64,000 nucleotides of DNA from Mesostigma viride (GCA_009746045.1 RPFO01000667.1:2875273-2939272), one strand, 5' to 3'; numbered from the stretch's first letter, positions 33,151 to 43,400 are shown. Numbers and translations are program-made. Notes: generated by a model from the letters alone, not told the origin.

Positions 33151-34299
33151 ATGTCGGCCGAGGCTCGGGTCGAGACACCTGAGTCATCCCCCGGGCACGA
33201 AGCAGCTCCCGAGGCGCCAGCGCGCGAGAACGCGTTTTTCCCCTATTCCCACCCATCCAACGCTTCTACGTTTGTGCAGGCCGCCTACGTTGCGAGGGGT
33301 CTTGCGGAAGGAGGTTGGGTTGCTGTGTTTGGAAACGCAGCAGGGCCGTCGGCAAACGACCCAGTGGTGATGAGGATAAGGGCGACGACGTCGCCAGGGG
33401 AGACGGGTCGGGTCTGCACGGAGCGGCTTGTCGCTATTCGCGACGAAATAGCTTCGTTGATCTACAGTTTGGAGGTCGCGTACCAGGGCGGGCACGTCAC
33501 CATTCAGGCGCTGGACTTAGCGCGTGAAACGCTGAGCCAGCTGGTGGCCATTTGTTTAGGTGGTACCAGATTGTACAACCACTGGGTGGCGACAAGCTCG
33601 CTGGGGGAGGGGACCGACGCGTCACATATTATACGGGACGCGCAGACGCGTGAAGCCGACAGTCCGTGGGATTCGGCTGAAGTGGTAGCTCAGACGTGTG
33701 AGCACCTGGTCAATATCTTGACCCAAGAGGCGCGTGGTCACGCCGATCACTGGGTGATCACGACACGACCAGCCGGCATTTGGTCGACCTTGGATACACC
33801 GAGGTTGCAAAGCAGGCCGGGGGCGTGTGGGCCAACGGTGACAGTCATCACCGGTCGGGACGTCACCGACGAGGATTTTCACAGCGAGTTCGTGGATCGC
33901 CCCACGGGCATCATAGCTCGTTCGTCACAGCAGATTGACGAAGGGGACGGCACAAACGAGGGCTACTCAGCTCGGCGTAGGGCGGAGTTGCATATCCCGT
34001 TTGAGCCAGAACACGACTTCGCTGAGATTGGTCGGGGGTCACGGAACGACAGGCGGGGTGGTGGCAGTCGGTGGGTCAGGAACCTGCAGTGGTATCGCCG
34101 TGGTAGTGCGCCTAGGCTGCCGGTGGAGCAGACACCAGCCGGGAGGCCGGTGAGCCGGGTATTAGGTCCTTACAACGCGGAGGAGGTCCGTTCAGTTCCG
34201 CGCGTAGGGACACCGGTGGCGCGCACAGCGCAGGAGCGTGAGGAGGAGGCCATAGCTGAGGAGCGTCCAGCGGCTTCTTCCGGCAGCACCAGCGCTTGA
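33151..34299 (+). CDS. ORF0 of Element 2, unknown function, precedes gag
   Basis: 382 codons starting MSAEARVETPESS, 34 bp after the 5' LTR and ending 52 bp before gag. It is conserved with Element 1. I recognise no family. It has a Pro/Glu-rich start, an Ala/Leu-rich helical middle (about residues 100-150: IYSLEVAYQ, ALDLARETLSQL), a hydrophilic part with RSSQQIDEGDG and Arg-rich RNDRRGGGSRWVRNLQWYRR, and an acidic Ala-rich end. There is no zinc finger, protease or RT motif. It could be a second structural or nucleic-acid-binding protein. How ribosomes reach gag downstream is unclear: a spliced or second transcript, or reinitiation. Confidence 0.8.
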   Translation: MSAEARVETPESSPGHEAAPEAPARENAFFPYSHPSNASTFVQAAYVARGLAEGGWVAVFGNAAGPSANDPVVMRIRATTSPGETGRVCTERLVAIRDEIASLIYSLEVAYQGGHVTIQALDLARETLSQLVAICLGGTRLYNHWVATSSLGEGTDASHIIRDAQTREADSPWDSAEVVAQTCEHLVNILTQEARGHADHWVITTRPAGIWSTLDTPRLQSRPGACGPTVTVITGRDVTDEDFHSEFVDRPTGIIARSSQQIDEGDGTNEGYSARRRAELHIPFEPEHDFAEIGRGSRNDRRGGGSRWVRNLQWYRRGSAPRLPVEQTPAGRPVSRVLGPYNAEEVRSVPRVGTPVARTAQEREEEAIAEERPAASSGSTSA

Positions 34300-34351
34300 G
34301 CCTGTTTTCCTTGTCTATCGCCTGTTTTGTATTGCCATCCCACTGTATATA

Positions 34352-35707
34352 ATGCCTCGTGGCAAACCGGGAGACGGCGACAAGGGCGAGATGGAGGCAC
34401 CGGCTGGAGCAAGCCAGGAGCCTCGGCAAGACAAGGAGCAGCTGGTGGGGGAGGCGATCCCAGCCAGCGAGGGCGATGGGGGAAAGAGACCAGGCAGCAA
34501 GAGACGGCACGAAGACTCGGTGGAGGAGGCGCGCAAGGCGCGGGCGCTAGGAGCATCTGATGCAATAACGGTGGCGAATGGGCAACCTGCCGTGGAGAAG
34601 CGTAAGAAGGACACCTCCGCTGACGGCAATGGTAAGAGGCCTCACGTGGATGTGCTCTCCCCTGTGATTGCTGGCCCAAGTGGCGTTGTTACTGTGACAC
34701 CCACTGTGGTGGAGCCGGTGAAAGCGCTGCCAGGGTCGAGACCTCACATGAGTGCAGTCACGCTTATGAATGGACAAAAGCCTCTTAACCCACCACTAGC
34801 ACAGGAAGCTCTAGACAAGTGGCTAGAGGACATGGAGCTGGTTGTGCTCTCCGTGGACCCCACTGTCAACCTAGTGCAAGTGTTTCACTCGTCCACATGC
34901 AACAGGGATTCCTCAGAGCGTGTCAGGGAAAAGGCTAGGACTGGTGTCAAGGACAAGCTCACCTGGGCACAGTTCCTGGATGGGTTGAGGGAGGAGTTCT
35001 CTGACAAGGTTCTCAACCTCACCAACTACTATAAACATCAGTATGACACCTTTGAGATAGTGGGCCCTGTGGCAGAGGAATGGGCTAGGCTCAACCGTAT
35101 CAGAGACAAGGGGGCCAAGTATGGCTTCCTGGTCACAGATAGGGCCTTGGCAGACTATTTCCTGGACCGTATGGGTTTGAGTGTGGATGGGAGGAACAGT
35201 GCCCGCATGTTTCTTAACCAGACTGATGGCTCCTTGCGTGCTCTGGAGCTTGTAATCCTCAGCATAAGGAAGCCAGATCCTGCCTGCAAAGCTATCCAGT
35301 CCCATGGCAGCAATGCCACCTCCGCTGTGCAGGGCCAAGGTGATGTCCCCGGGTACCCAGCCCGTGATGGGGCAAGGCCCAACAAGCGTAAGCGCTTCAG
35401 GCGCCAGAGGCAGGGGGCTCAGGGTGGCAAGGGTGCAGGTTCCCAAGGAGGGGTTGGGGGCCAGCAAGCTGGTGGTCAGCAGGGTAAGGGTGGCCAAGGG
35501 CAAGGCAAGGGCCAAGCTCAAGGCAACCAGGGCAAGCAGGGTGGACAGTCTCAGGGAGGCCAGGGAAAGCCTGGCAAGGGTGGGGCTGGGTCTGGGAAGA
35601 AGGGTGGAGCATGCTTTGTGTGTGGCAAGGAAGGTCACTGGCGTCGTGAGTGTCCTGACAGGAAGGCCAAGCCTGCTGGGGCAGGGGGCCAGTCGGGGCA
35701 GCAGTGA
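34352..35707 (+). CDS. gag: Gag of Element 2
   Basis: 451 codons starting MPRGKPGDGDKGE. Residues about 1-130 are charged and low complexity with KRRHED basic clusters. The Gag core is at about 150-330 (ALDKWLEDMELVVLS, KLTWAQFLDGLREEFSDKVL). A Gly/Gln-rich linker follows at about 350-415. A single zinc knuckle, CFVCGKEGHWRREC, occupies residues 421-434. It packages element RNA in a cytoplasmic particle, as known for Ty1/copia Gag. It ends in QQ-UGA-CUAG with pol open in the same frame. There is no protease domain in Gag. Confidence 0.9.
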   Translation: MPRGKPGDGDKGEMEAPAGASQEPRQDKEQLVGEAIPASEGDGGKRPGSKRRHEDSVEEARKARALGASDAITVANGQPAVEKRKKDTSADGNGKRPHVDVLSPVIAGPSGVVTVTPTVVEPVKALPGSRPHMSAVTLMNGQKPLNPPLAQEALDKWLEDMELVVLSVDPTVNLVQVFHSSTCNRDSSERVREKARTGVKDKLTWAQFLDGLREEFSDKVLNLTNYYKHQYDTFEIVGPVAEEWARLNRIRDKGAKYGFLVTDRALADYFLDRMGLSVDGRNSARMFLNQTDGSLRALELVILSIRKPDPACKAIQSHGSNATSAVQGQGDVPGYPARDGARPNKRKRFRRQRQGAQGGKGAGSQGGVGGQQAGGQQGKGGQGQGKGQAQGNQGKQGGQSQGGQGKPGKGGAGSGKKGGACFVCGKEGHWRRECPDRKAKPAGAGGQSGQQ

Positions 35708-35711
35708 CTAG
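35705..35711 (+). promoter_or_regulatory. Candidate readthrough stop UGA-CUAG at the gag/pol junction (Element 2)
   Basis: TGACTAG. The codons after it (CTA GCT ACA TCA TCC) run in frame into pol without another stop, and pol has no nearby ATG. Possible downstream stem: CATCATCCCC (35,715-35,724) with GGGGAAGGTG (35,747-35,756), one mismatch and one wobble. Confidence 0.65.
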
Positions 35712-36202
35712 CTACATCATCCCCTGTAAATAGTCAATCACCCCTTGGGGAAGGTGTGTTGGATGTACATAAGGATGGGGGTGTGCCCCTTGTGCAGCAC
35801 CAAGGGTGTAAAGATGTTGTTCTTCCACTGGATTGCAATAACAATGCTGCAGCTGAATTCCCTATACCTCATGCAGGTGGTGGGTCTCCAGCAGGTGCTG
35901 GCCTGGAGGGCCAAAGGACCTTGTTGGAAGGGCCTGGAGCGGTCCAGGGAGCAGGACCTGGCTTGGGGAGTCAGGATGGCCTGCAGGAAGGCCCTGGAAC
36001 CTCAGGAGTGGATCATGTGTCCCCACACACGGTTCAGACGTCTCGCCAGGTCAGTACTGACAGAGTGCTGAGCTATGCTGAGGCTGGCCATAGACTGCAT
36101 CATATGTTTGGGCATTCTGGGCAGGCAGCAATGTTTGCTTGGAAGCTAGGTAGGGAGCCTTTGTGGGAGGCATGCCAGGCTGCTGCTGAGAACTGTGGAT
36201 GC

Positions 36203-36408
36203 AGTTAGGTTAATATTGTGCGGAAACCTTTTTGCCACTTGGGCTACTCAGGTTCCGCACAATATTACCGGCGATAACCACTCGCCGGACACTCAAGTTC
36301 ACGACGTCGTGAACTTGAGTGTCCGGCGAGTGGTTATCGCCGGTAATATTGTGCGGAACCTGAGTAGCCCAAGTGGCAAAAAGGTTTCCGCACAATATTA
36401 ACCTAACT
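36203..36408. repeat. Palindrome A (206 bp)
   Basis: Centred on GACGTC (36,303-36,308). Each arm also holds smaller inverted repeats (AATATTGTGCGG.../CCGCACAATATT and CCGGCGA.../TCGCCGG), so it can form a branched structure. It contains TAGCCCAAGTGG, a perfect Pol III box A match. Confidence 0.92.
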
Positions 36409-36644
36409 AAAACCTAGCCTCTTGGGGCGAGGACGAATCACTAGGCTCGGAACACCCGTATGCATGAATATGATCGAATATAAGCATCTCGTTGGTGCAA
36501 ATATCGATATGAATATGATCGAATATGAGCATCTCCTTGGTGCGCATATAATTAGAGCCGGGTGCCAAATCGGAACGAATTATTCCCCCAAATAATCCGC
36601 TTCCGAGTGGATTCGAACCTGCGCCCCGCAAGGATCCAGGTCTT

Positions 36645-36850
36645 AGTTAGGTTAATATTGTGCGGAAACCTTTTTGCCACTTGGGCTTCTCAGGTTCCGC
36701 ACAATATTACCGGCGATAACCACTCGCCGGACACTCAAGTTCACGACGTCGTGAACTTGAGTGTCCGGCGAGTGGTTATCGCCGGTAATATTGTGCGGAA
36801 CCTGAGAAGCCCAAGTGGCAAAAAGGTTTCCGCACAATATTAACCTAACT
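36645..36850. repeat. Palindrome B (206 bp), centre of the foldback element
   Basis: Same sequence as palindrome A except a base pair beside the box-A-like motif (AAGCCCAAGTGG). It is the mirror axis of the whole element. Confidence 0.92.
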
Positions 36851-36905
36851 AAGACCTGGATCCTTGCGGGGCGCAGGTTCGAATCCACTCGGAAGCGGAT
36901 TATTT
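36851..36905 (+). other. tRNA 3'-half-like sequence with box B
   Basis: GGCGCAGGTTCGAATCCACT at about 36,879-36,898 contains an exact box B / T-loop (GGTTCGAATCC). The mirror copy is on the minus strand at about 36,597-36,640. No complete cloverleaf could be assembled on one strand. Confidence 0.6.
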
Positions 36906-37086
36906 GGGGGAATAATTCGTTCCGATTTGGCACCCGGCTCTAATTATATGCGCACCAAGGAGATGCTCATATTCGATCATATTCATATCGATATTTGCAC
37001 CAACGAGATGCTTATATTCGATCATATTCATGCATACGGGTGTTCCGAGCCTAGTGATTCGTCCTCGCCCCAAGAGGCTAGGTTTT

Positions 37087-37292
37087 AGTTAGGTTAATAT
37101 TGTGCGGAAACCTTTTTGCCACTTGGGCTTCTCAGGTTCCGCACAATATTACCGGCGATAACCACTCGCCGGACACTCAAGTTCACGACGTCGTGAACTT
37201 GAGTGTCCGGCGAGTGGTTATCGCCGGTAATATTGTGCGGAACCTGAGAAGCCCAAGTGGCAAAAAGGTTTCCGCACAATATTAACCTAACT
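37087..37292. repeat. Palindrome C (206 bp)
   Basis: Same as palindrome B. It ends TTAACCTAACT next to the right GATGC. Confidence 0.92.
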
Positions 37293-40200
37293 GATGCCAG
37301 GAGAATGCTGTTCACCCACCTCAGTCCCATGCTAGGGAGCCTGCTAGGGAGCGTGGCGACATCCAGATGGATATCCAGCATATCAGGGGCTTGTATATAT
37401 TGGTGGCAGTGGACAGGTTCAGCAGATATAGACTGATAGACGTTCTGCCTGGTATGCAGGAGCACCACTTATTGTTGGGTATGAAAGCCCTGATCCCAGG
37501 CTTTGGGGTGTGCAAGAGTGTGCAGGCAGACTTGCAGTTTGACTGTTTGCTCAAGCATCAGGACCAGCTGCCTTGTAAGCTGGTAGTAGTCCCCAGGGAG
37601 AGTCATGGGCAGCAAGGGGCTGTAGAGAGATCCATACGTGAAGTGAAGACAGTGGTGCTAGCAGCAGAGTCAGTGCCACTTGTGGCATCTGCCTTAGAGA
37701 GGGCAGCCTGGTGTAAGGGGATAGAAGAGCAGCTGAACCACAGGGTTAACTATTACTTTGATGGTGTGGCTGTCTCTCCCCTGGCCCTGCAGTATAGCTT
37801 GTTACCTGAGAACGTGGTGCAGGCCAGTCTTAGGAAGGCAGATAGGTTATTTGCCCAGCTGAGACGTAAGGACAAGAACTGGAATGTGCTGAGGCCTCAG
37901 GTGGGGCTGAAGGTCAGGATGTGGAAGGAACCATCTATTCCAGGCAAGCGGGGGAAGTGGCAGGATGGGGTTGTCACTCGTGTGGAAGAAGCTAACAGAT
38001 CTTGCCTGGTGGCTTTGGAAAAGGATCCAAGGCACGTGTACAGGTTGTCCTGGGCTCATGTCAAGGAAAGAAGGCCACATGCAATCTGGCCTGCAGACGG
38101 GCCAGGCCCTCCCAGCTGGGTTGAGGAGCCAGGCCAGAGCCAGGCAGCAGCAGCTAACAATCCTCTGGTGGTGGATGATGGTCTGTCCCTGCTGGAAGAT
38201 GACGAGCAGGAGGAGGCTGCTGAAGCAACTGTCACAAGGCCAGAGGGGACGGGGCAGCCACCTAAGGCCCGGGGGCCTCTCATGGCGGACGTCATCCGAG
38301 CACTCATGCGCAGCAAACATGATCCCAAGGTATCCAAGCTCACGGGGTGGGGGTCGTGCTGGGCAGCTACAATGGAGGTAGATACCAACTCACAGGTGTC
38401 TGTCATCAGGGAAGAGGATGCTGTAGGCTTACAGATGTCCCATCCCAGTTGCCTTGCTGTGTCTGATTTCTCAGGAAAGGTGTCCATGAAGATCCTTGGG
38501 GAAGTGAGTGTGCCTATCTTAGGGGTGCCCACCACGTTCTGTGTGGTAGAGGGCTATAAGGGGCCTGCCATTCTGGGACAGAACTTCTTGTGCATGCCAG
38601 GGGTTACTTTGACCTCTGATGAGTTGGCACTAGAAGGCAGGGGCAGCCTCCCCCTTGAAAGATATCACTATTCCCAGGGTCTTGCAGTGGCGGTGAAGGC
38701 TGTTAGGAGTCAGCCAGCTGAGGGTCCTCAGAGTCAGGAGCCCATAGCTGAGGACTTGTTGATAATCCCAACCACCTTTGATCCAAGGCAGTTAGGGGTA
38801 AACAGGTACCAGATAGCTGCTCACAGTCCTATTCCCTGGCGCCAGCTAGTCGAGATGATGCAGAGCCCCAAGATGGCTAAGGCATGGACTCTTGGCTTTG
38901 TTGCTTCTGGGCATGAGTGGATAGTTTCCAACTGTGCAGAACCTGTGGATGAGCTGCCAGAAGTTCACCAGCTGCTCAGATTGATGTTTGTCCTCAAGCT
39001 CAAGGAGGTTGATGGTGTCCAGGTGCCACATGTCAGACCAGTTGTAACCGAGTATCATGGCACTGGCCAGTTGTTAGATGAGGAGCTCTATACTCCAGGG
39101 ATGCTGCATGACACGTGGAGGATTCTGCTGTGTATATTTCTGTCTTTTCTGGTTAAGGGTGTGCCCTATAGCTCTGTGCTGATTGATTTCAAGAGGGCTT
39201 TTCTCAAGGGTGACCAAGATCAGGCTAGGCAGACTTGGAGAGATATCCCTCCTTTCTTTGTGACTGTACCTGCTGTATGGAGAGCAGAGATAAAGGCCAG
39301 GTACCTGAGAATTCTGAAAGGGTTGGAAGGTCTCAGGTCCAGTCCCATTATCTGGAGAAAGAGCCTAGAGAAATTCTTGAAGAATACTTGTGGGTTCTGT
39401 GTCTCCAGTGGATCCCTGTTTGTTCCAAGGGTCCTACAATGGCCTTCCTGTCTTTGCCTCACTGCATGGTGATGACCTGCATCTCATAGGTCCACCAGAC
39501 TGGGTTGAGGCTGTCTTGGCTAAGATCCAGAAGCGGTTTGAGCTGGGTAAGATACAGCACATGGTGGAGAATGAGCCTATGGTCTTCTGTGGCATGCAGG
39601 CTACGTTGTTCCAAGCCAAGGGCTCGTGGTTCATCAGGATGGAGGGTGGTAAGGACTACCCACAGCAGATTGTAGATGCATTGCAGGAGCCCATCACGCA
39701 GGCTAGGTGTGCTACCATCAGGGGCATGCTGGCATGGCTTGCAAGTATATGTGCCCCTGACTTGCTGGTTCTGAGTCGACTTACTGATTCCCAGCTGGTT
39801 GAGGTGGGTGCTGAGAGTGTGGTGCAGGCTGTCATGATGTCTCCCCCTCTCATACTGGGTCCTGTGGATTTGTACAAGCCCCTTGACATGGTTCTCTATG
39901 TGGACAGTTCTATGGACAATAGGAAGGTCACAGAGGTCAGGGGCCGGGCAGCAGCATTAGTTACCCTGGAGCAAGATCACACCTCACTTGTTACCTGGTA
40001 CAGTCGGTTGCAGAACAGGGTTACACCCAGCAGTGATATTGCTGAGTGCAGGGCAATCTGTGAAGGGCTGCATACTGCTCTTTACTTGAGGGAGCTCTTC
40101 TACCAGCTATGTCAAGTGGCTTCCTGTAGGTTGCAGCTGCACACACTGGTGAGGACTGATAGCATGGGCATGGTGCAATTTGTGCACAGGCAGCTGGCCA

Positions 40201-40373
40201 GGAGCAGGGACCTTGACTACTTGTTGCTCAAGGAGATGTCCTACCTAGCTCACATTGAACATGTGCCTGGTGTGGACAACCCTGCAGATGCCCTCACCAA
40301 GCTGGAGGAGAAGGCGGAGAGGCAGTACCCCCTGCTCCGTGGGCTCATGGACCCCTTACACGGGCGGCCATAG

Positions 40374-41362
40374 AGACCAGGCCTTGCTTCAGCTTGGGTG
40401 CCCCCAGTGGGCTGCTTGACCAAAGTACCAAGTGGTGACTGGTGCTTACTGGTTGACAGCCGGTCCTTCAGGGTTAGGTACACCCTCCTGGACAGGAGTT
40501 GGTGTGGAATGTCACTCCTACCAGCTGAGAATCATGCCTGGCCCTCCCCATGGGGTTCAGAAGAGTCGCCAGGACTTAAGTCGACGCCTTTGGCCTCAAA
40601 CAGTTAGGCCATGCAAGGGCAACCCGAATGTTGGTTCTTACAGGTTGCTGTATATATGTTTTCTAGTGCTTGTTTCCAACCTGTTGCTAATAAAGAACCT
40701 GGTTGTGTGACCATGTGGAACATGGTTGCCAGGGGGCCACATTCTGGGTTATATAATGCTTGAATAAAACATAATCATGTCATGTCATTCTCATGTTGTA
40801 CCATGGTTGTACTGTTTCTCTTGTGTAAAGTTCCAGGTCACCTATAAACCTGGAGGTTGGGGTGGGGTTCAATTCCCCAGCAGAGCCACAGCCTGGCATG
40901 AGTGATTCCTGGGCTTAACACCCAGTGAAGACATGGGCTCCCCAAGGAGGCAGCATTTGCCTAGGTGCTACCTGTGTTCTTTGAGCAGAAGGGAAAGGTT
41001 GGCCAAGGCGGGCGCCATAAGAACGGGCGCCTGTGATAACTGTGAAAGATCAGGAACTCACAATAGTACGTTCTTGGCATCCTGTAATCCCAGCCATTGG
41101 ACTAGGTAATGTGCCTTGACTTTAATCCAGCACCAAGTTCCCAAGGAAAGGTTGGGAGCTGACCAAGGGGTCAGGGGATAACCTGGGGTGACCTCTGATT
41201 CACTGGCCAGTACACCTAGCCTGGTCCAAGGGCAGATATGTTGTTACCCAAAGGAGGCAGGAACCTGGGCCCTCAAAGGTCTGATCAACCTCAAGGGACC
41301 AAGCGGTCTGTGGCTGAGTGGGCACAAGCAAGGTTAGGTTTATTTCAAGCTGGTCCAGCTCC
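40374..41362 (+). other. 3' untranslated region of Element 2
   Basis: About 1 kb between RNase H and the polypurine tract, conserved with 59,932-60,949 of Element 1. It contains AATAAAG- and TATATAATG-like stretches near 40,690-40,760. No conserved ORF. Confidence 0.6.
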
Positions 41363-41380
41363 AAAAGAAGAAAGGGTTGG
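41363..41380 (+). other. Polypurine tract of Element 2
   Basis: AAAAGAAGAAAGGGTTGG directly before the 3' LTR. The identical motif precedes the Element 1 3' LTR at 60,950-60,967. Confidence 0.75.
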
Positions 41381-42029
41381 AGTTAGCATTTTGGGCAACC
41401 AATATGCTAAGTGGATGCAGTTTGGAAAGACCTTTCCAACGCCGTGCTGACCGCCTGAAACAGACAAGGGACAAGAAAGATATGAGGTCCCGAAGTCCTA
41501 GCCGTCCGTGGCCGACTGAGGTACAGTCCTCTGGTGTAGTGGACAGGACACGTGGCAGGCCGTGCCTGCGCAGGCTTAGCCTGACTATCACGTGACTGTG
41601 GTCCACGTAGACCAGAAGAGCAGCAGCCTGTGACTGGTGGACTACAGGAACTGGCACAGGTCTGCAAGGATACTAGGCCTTGCAGGCTTGTGACAGGTCC
41701 TGTACTTCCTAGGTTGCAGAGTCTAGGCAAATCCAGTTCGTCCTGGCTCTGCACTGATGCCAGTGGACGTTGAGGATTTGCTTGCCTGCCTGCACGTGCC
41801 TCGTCACACCGATGGGAACGAGGAACAACGCAAAGGATATAGCTTGGTCATGGGGGATGACCAGCTATCTTGGCAAGCACGAACCGAGGCTCACACATTG
41901 GTCGTGGAACCGCTCACCGTGGTCGTGGCTTGGTGCACGGGTTAAAAGGTTGCTGCCTTTGCAACTTTGGCTCATCCCGTTGTGTGGCGCGAGAGACCAG
42001 GAACTCACAGTTCTGGCTGTTCGCTAACT
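41381..42029 (+). repeat. 3' LTR of Element 2
   Basis: Differs from the 5' LTR only at about 41,454 (C versus T), followed by AAAGA. Confidence 0.95.
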
Positions 42030-42034
42030 AAAGA

Positions 42035-42090
42035 CGGACCACAGATGCTGGCAAACCAGGCCCACATGCCTCTCAACTCAGGTCCTGCAG
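42035..42090 (-). pseudogene. pol of Element 3, small piece between two insertions
   Basis: The minus strand encodes AAGPELRGMWAWFASICGPSL. This joins the RT end at 49,126 to the RNase H part at 32,462, and matches RCATIRGMLAWLASICAPDL of Elements 1 and 2. Confidence 0.85.
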
Positions 42091-42164
42091 CCTGAGGGGA
42101 TTCATAAGTGTTTGCTCAATTTCATAAATTTTACTCAATTTTTCCACATGTGATTAAATCCTTA

Positions 42165-43400
42165 TATTTGTCAATAAAGCAGGGGTCATCCAGCCTTCAG
42201 ACCATGAAAATAGACCACCCACAAAAATTGGGCTCATTCTGAGCTCAAATGGTGACATGTGACAGCATACATGTGCAGTTTTTCGTCATTTCCCCCCTTT
42301 ACTTACATGAAACAAATATGAATAGTGAACAAATGAACTCATATCAGGCTGGATTCTTGCAGGCAGCATGTATACCATGAAAATAGACCACCCACAAAAA
42401 TTGGGCTCATTCTGAGCTCAAATGGTGACATGTGACAGCATACATGTGCAGTTTTTCGTCATTTTCCCCCTTTTCTTACATGAAACAAATATGAACAGTG
42501 GACAAATGAACTCATATCAGGCTGGGTTCTTGCAGGCAGCATCTAGACCATGAAAATAGACCACCCACAAAAATTGGGCTCATTTTGAGCTCAAATGGTG
42601 ACATGTGACAGCATACATGTGCAGTTTTTAGTCATTTTCCCCCTTTTCTTACATGAAACAAATATGAATAGTGAACAAATGAACTCATATCAGGCTGGAT
42701 TCTTGCAGGCAGCATGTCGACCATGAAAATAGACCACCCACAAAATTTGGGCTCATTCTGAGCTCAAATGGTGACATGTGACAGCATACATGTGCAGTTT
42801 TTAGTCATTTTCCCCCTTTTCTTACATGAAACAAATATGAATAGTGAACAAATGAACTCATATCAGGCTGGATTCTTGCAGGCAGCATGTAGACCATGAA
42901 AATAGACCACCCACAAAATTTGGGCTCATTCTGAGCTCAAATGGTGACATGTGACAGCATACATGTGCAGTTTTTAGTCATTTTCCCCCTTTTCTTACAT
43001 GAAACAAATATGAATAGTGAACAAATGAACTCATATCAGGCTGGATTCTTGCAGGCAGCATTTATACCATGAAAATAGACCACCCACAAAAATTGGGCTC
43101 ATTCTGAGCTCAAATGGTGACATGTGACAGCATACATGTGCAGTTTTTCGTCATTTTCCCCCTTTTCTTACATGAAACAAATATGAATAGTGAACAAATG
43201 AACTCATATCAGGCTGGATTCTTGCAGGCAGCATGTAGACCATGAAAATAGACTGTTTACAGCTCAAAAGGTGACAAATGAAAGGAAAACAATGCAGTTT
43301 GATGCCATTGCCACTGTTCTCTTGAATAAAACATTTTTGTGCGACCAAATGAACTCGATCGATCATGTCAGGCTGGAAACTTGCAAGCATCAACTGAATC
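42165..43400. repeat. Left terminal satellite array, about 173-bp units
   Basis: Six good copies and one decayed copy of a unit beginning ACCATGAAAATAGACCACCC and containing GACATGTGACAGCATACATG. It is inverted relative to 47,790-49,030. Confidence 0.93.

Larger units (their letters stand above)
36203..37292. mobile_element. Foldback element: 1,090-bp perfect palindrome of three 206-bp palindromes
   Basis: Inserted in Element 2 pol with TSD GATGC (36,198-36,202 and 37,293-37,297); Element 1 shows the empty site. Layout: palindrome A (36,203-36,408), spacer 236 bp, palindrome B (36,645-36,850), the reverse complement of the spacer, palindrome C (37,087-37,292). The whole is symmetric about the GACGTC at 36,745-36,750. 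Ends are AGTTAGGTTAA/TTAACCTAACT. No protein is encoded; the open frames here are mirror products. Confidence 0.95.
35708..40373 (+). pseudogene. pol: pol of Element 2, broken by a palindrome and a 2-base deletion
   Basis: Same domain order as Element 1: HHCC finger (about 36,087-36,200), then the 1,090-bp palindrome inserted at GATGC (36,203-37,292), then the integrase core (Asp in LVAVDRFSRY, Asp in VQADLQFD, Glu in GAVERSIREVK), the retropepsin-like segment (DTN at 38,381; ILGQNFL at about 38,571), RT (DFKRAFLKGD; HGDDLH about 39,465-39,482) and RNase H ending NPADALTKLEEKAERQY. A TT deletion near 39,395 (GGGTTCTG versus GGGTTTTCTG in Element 1) splits RT into two frames. Apart from these two lesions the reading frame is well kept, consistent with a recent insertion. 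Confidence 0.92.
32468..42029 (+). mobile_element. Element 2: youngest copia-like element (family A), carrying a foldback insertion
   Basis: LTRs 32,468-33,116 and 41,381-42,029 differ at only one base by eye. TSD AAAGA is at 32,463-32,467 and 42,030-42,034, within Element 3 pol. ORF0 and gag are intact. Pol is broken by a 1,090-bp palindrome and a 2-base deletion. About 8.5 kb without the palindrome, matching Element 1. Confidence 0.95.
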
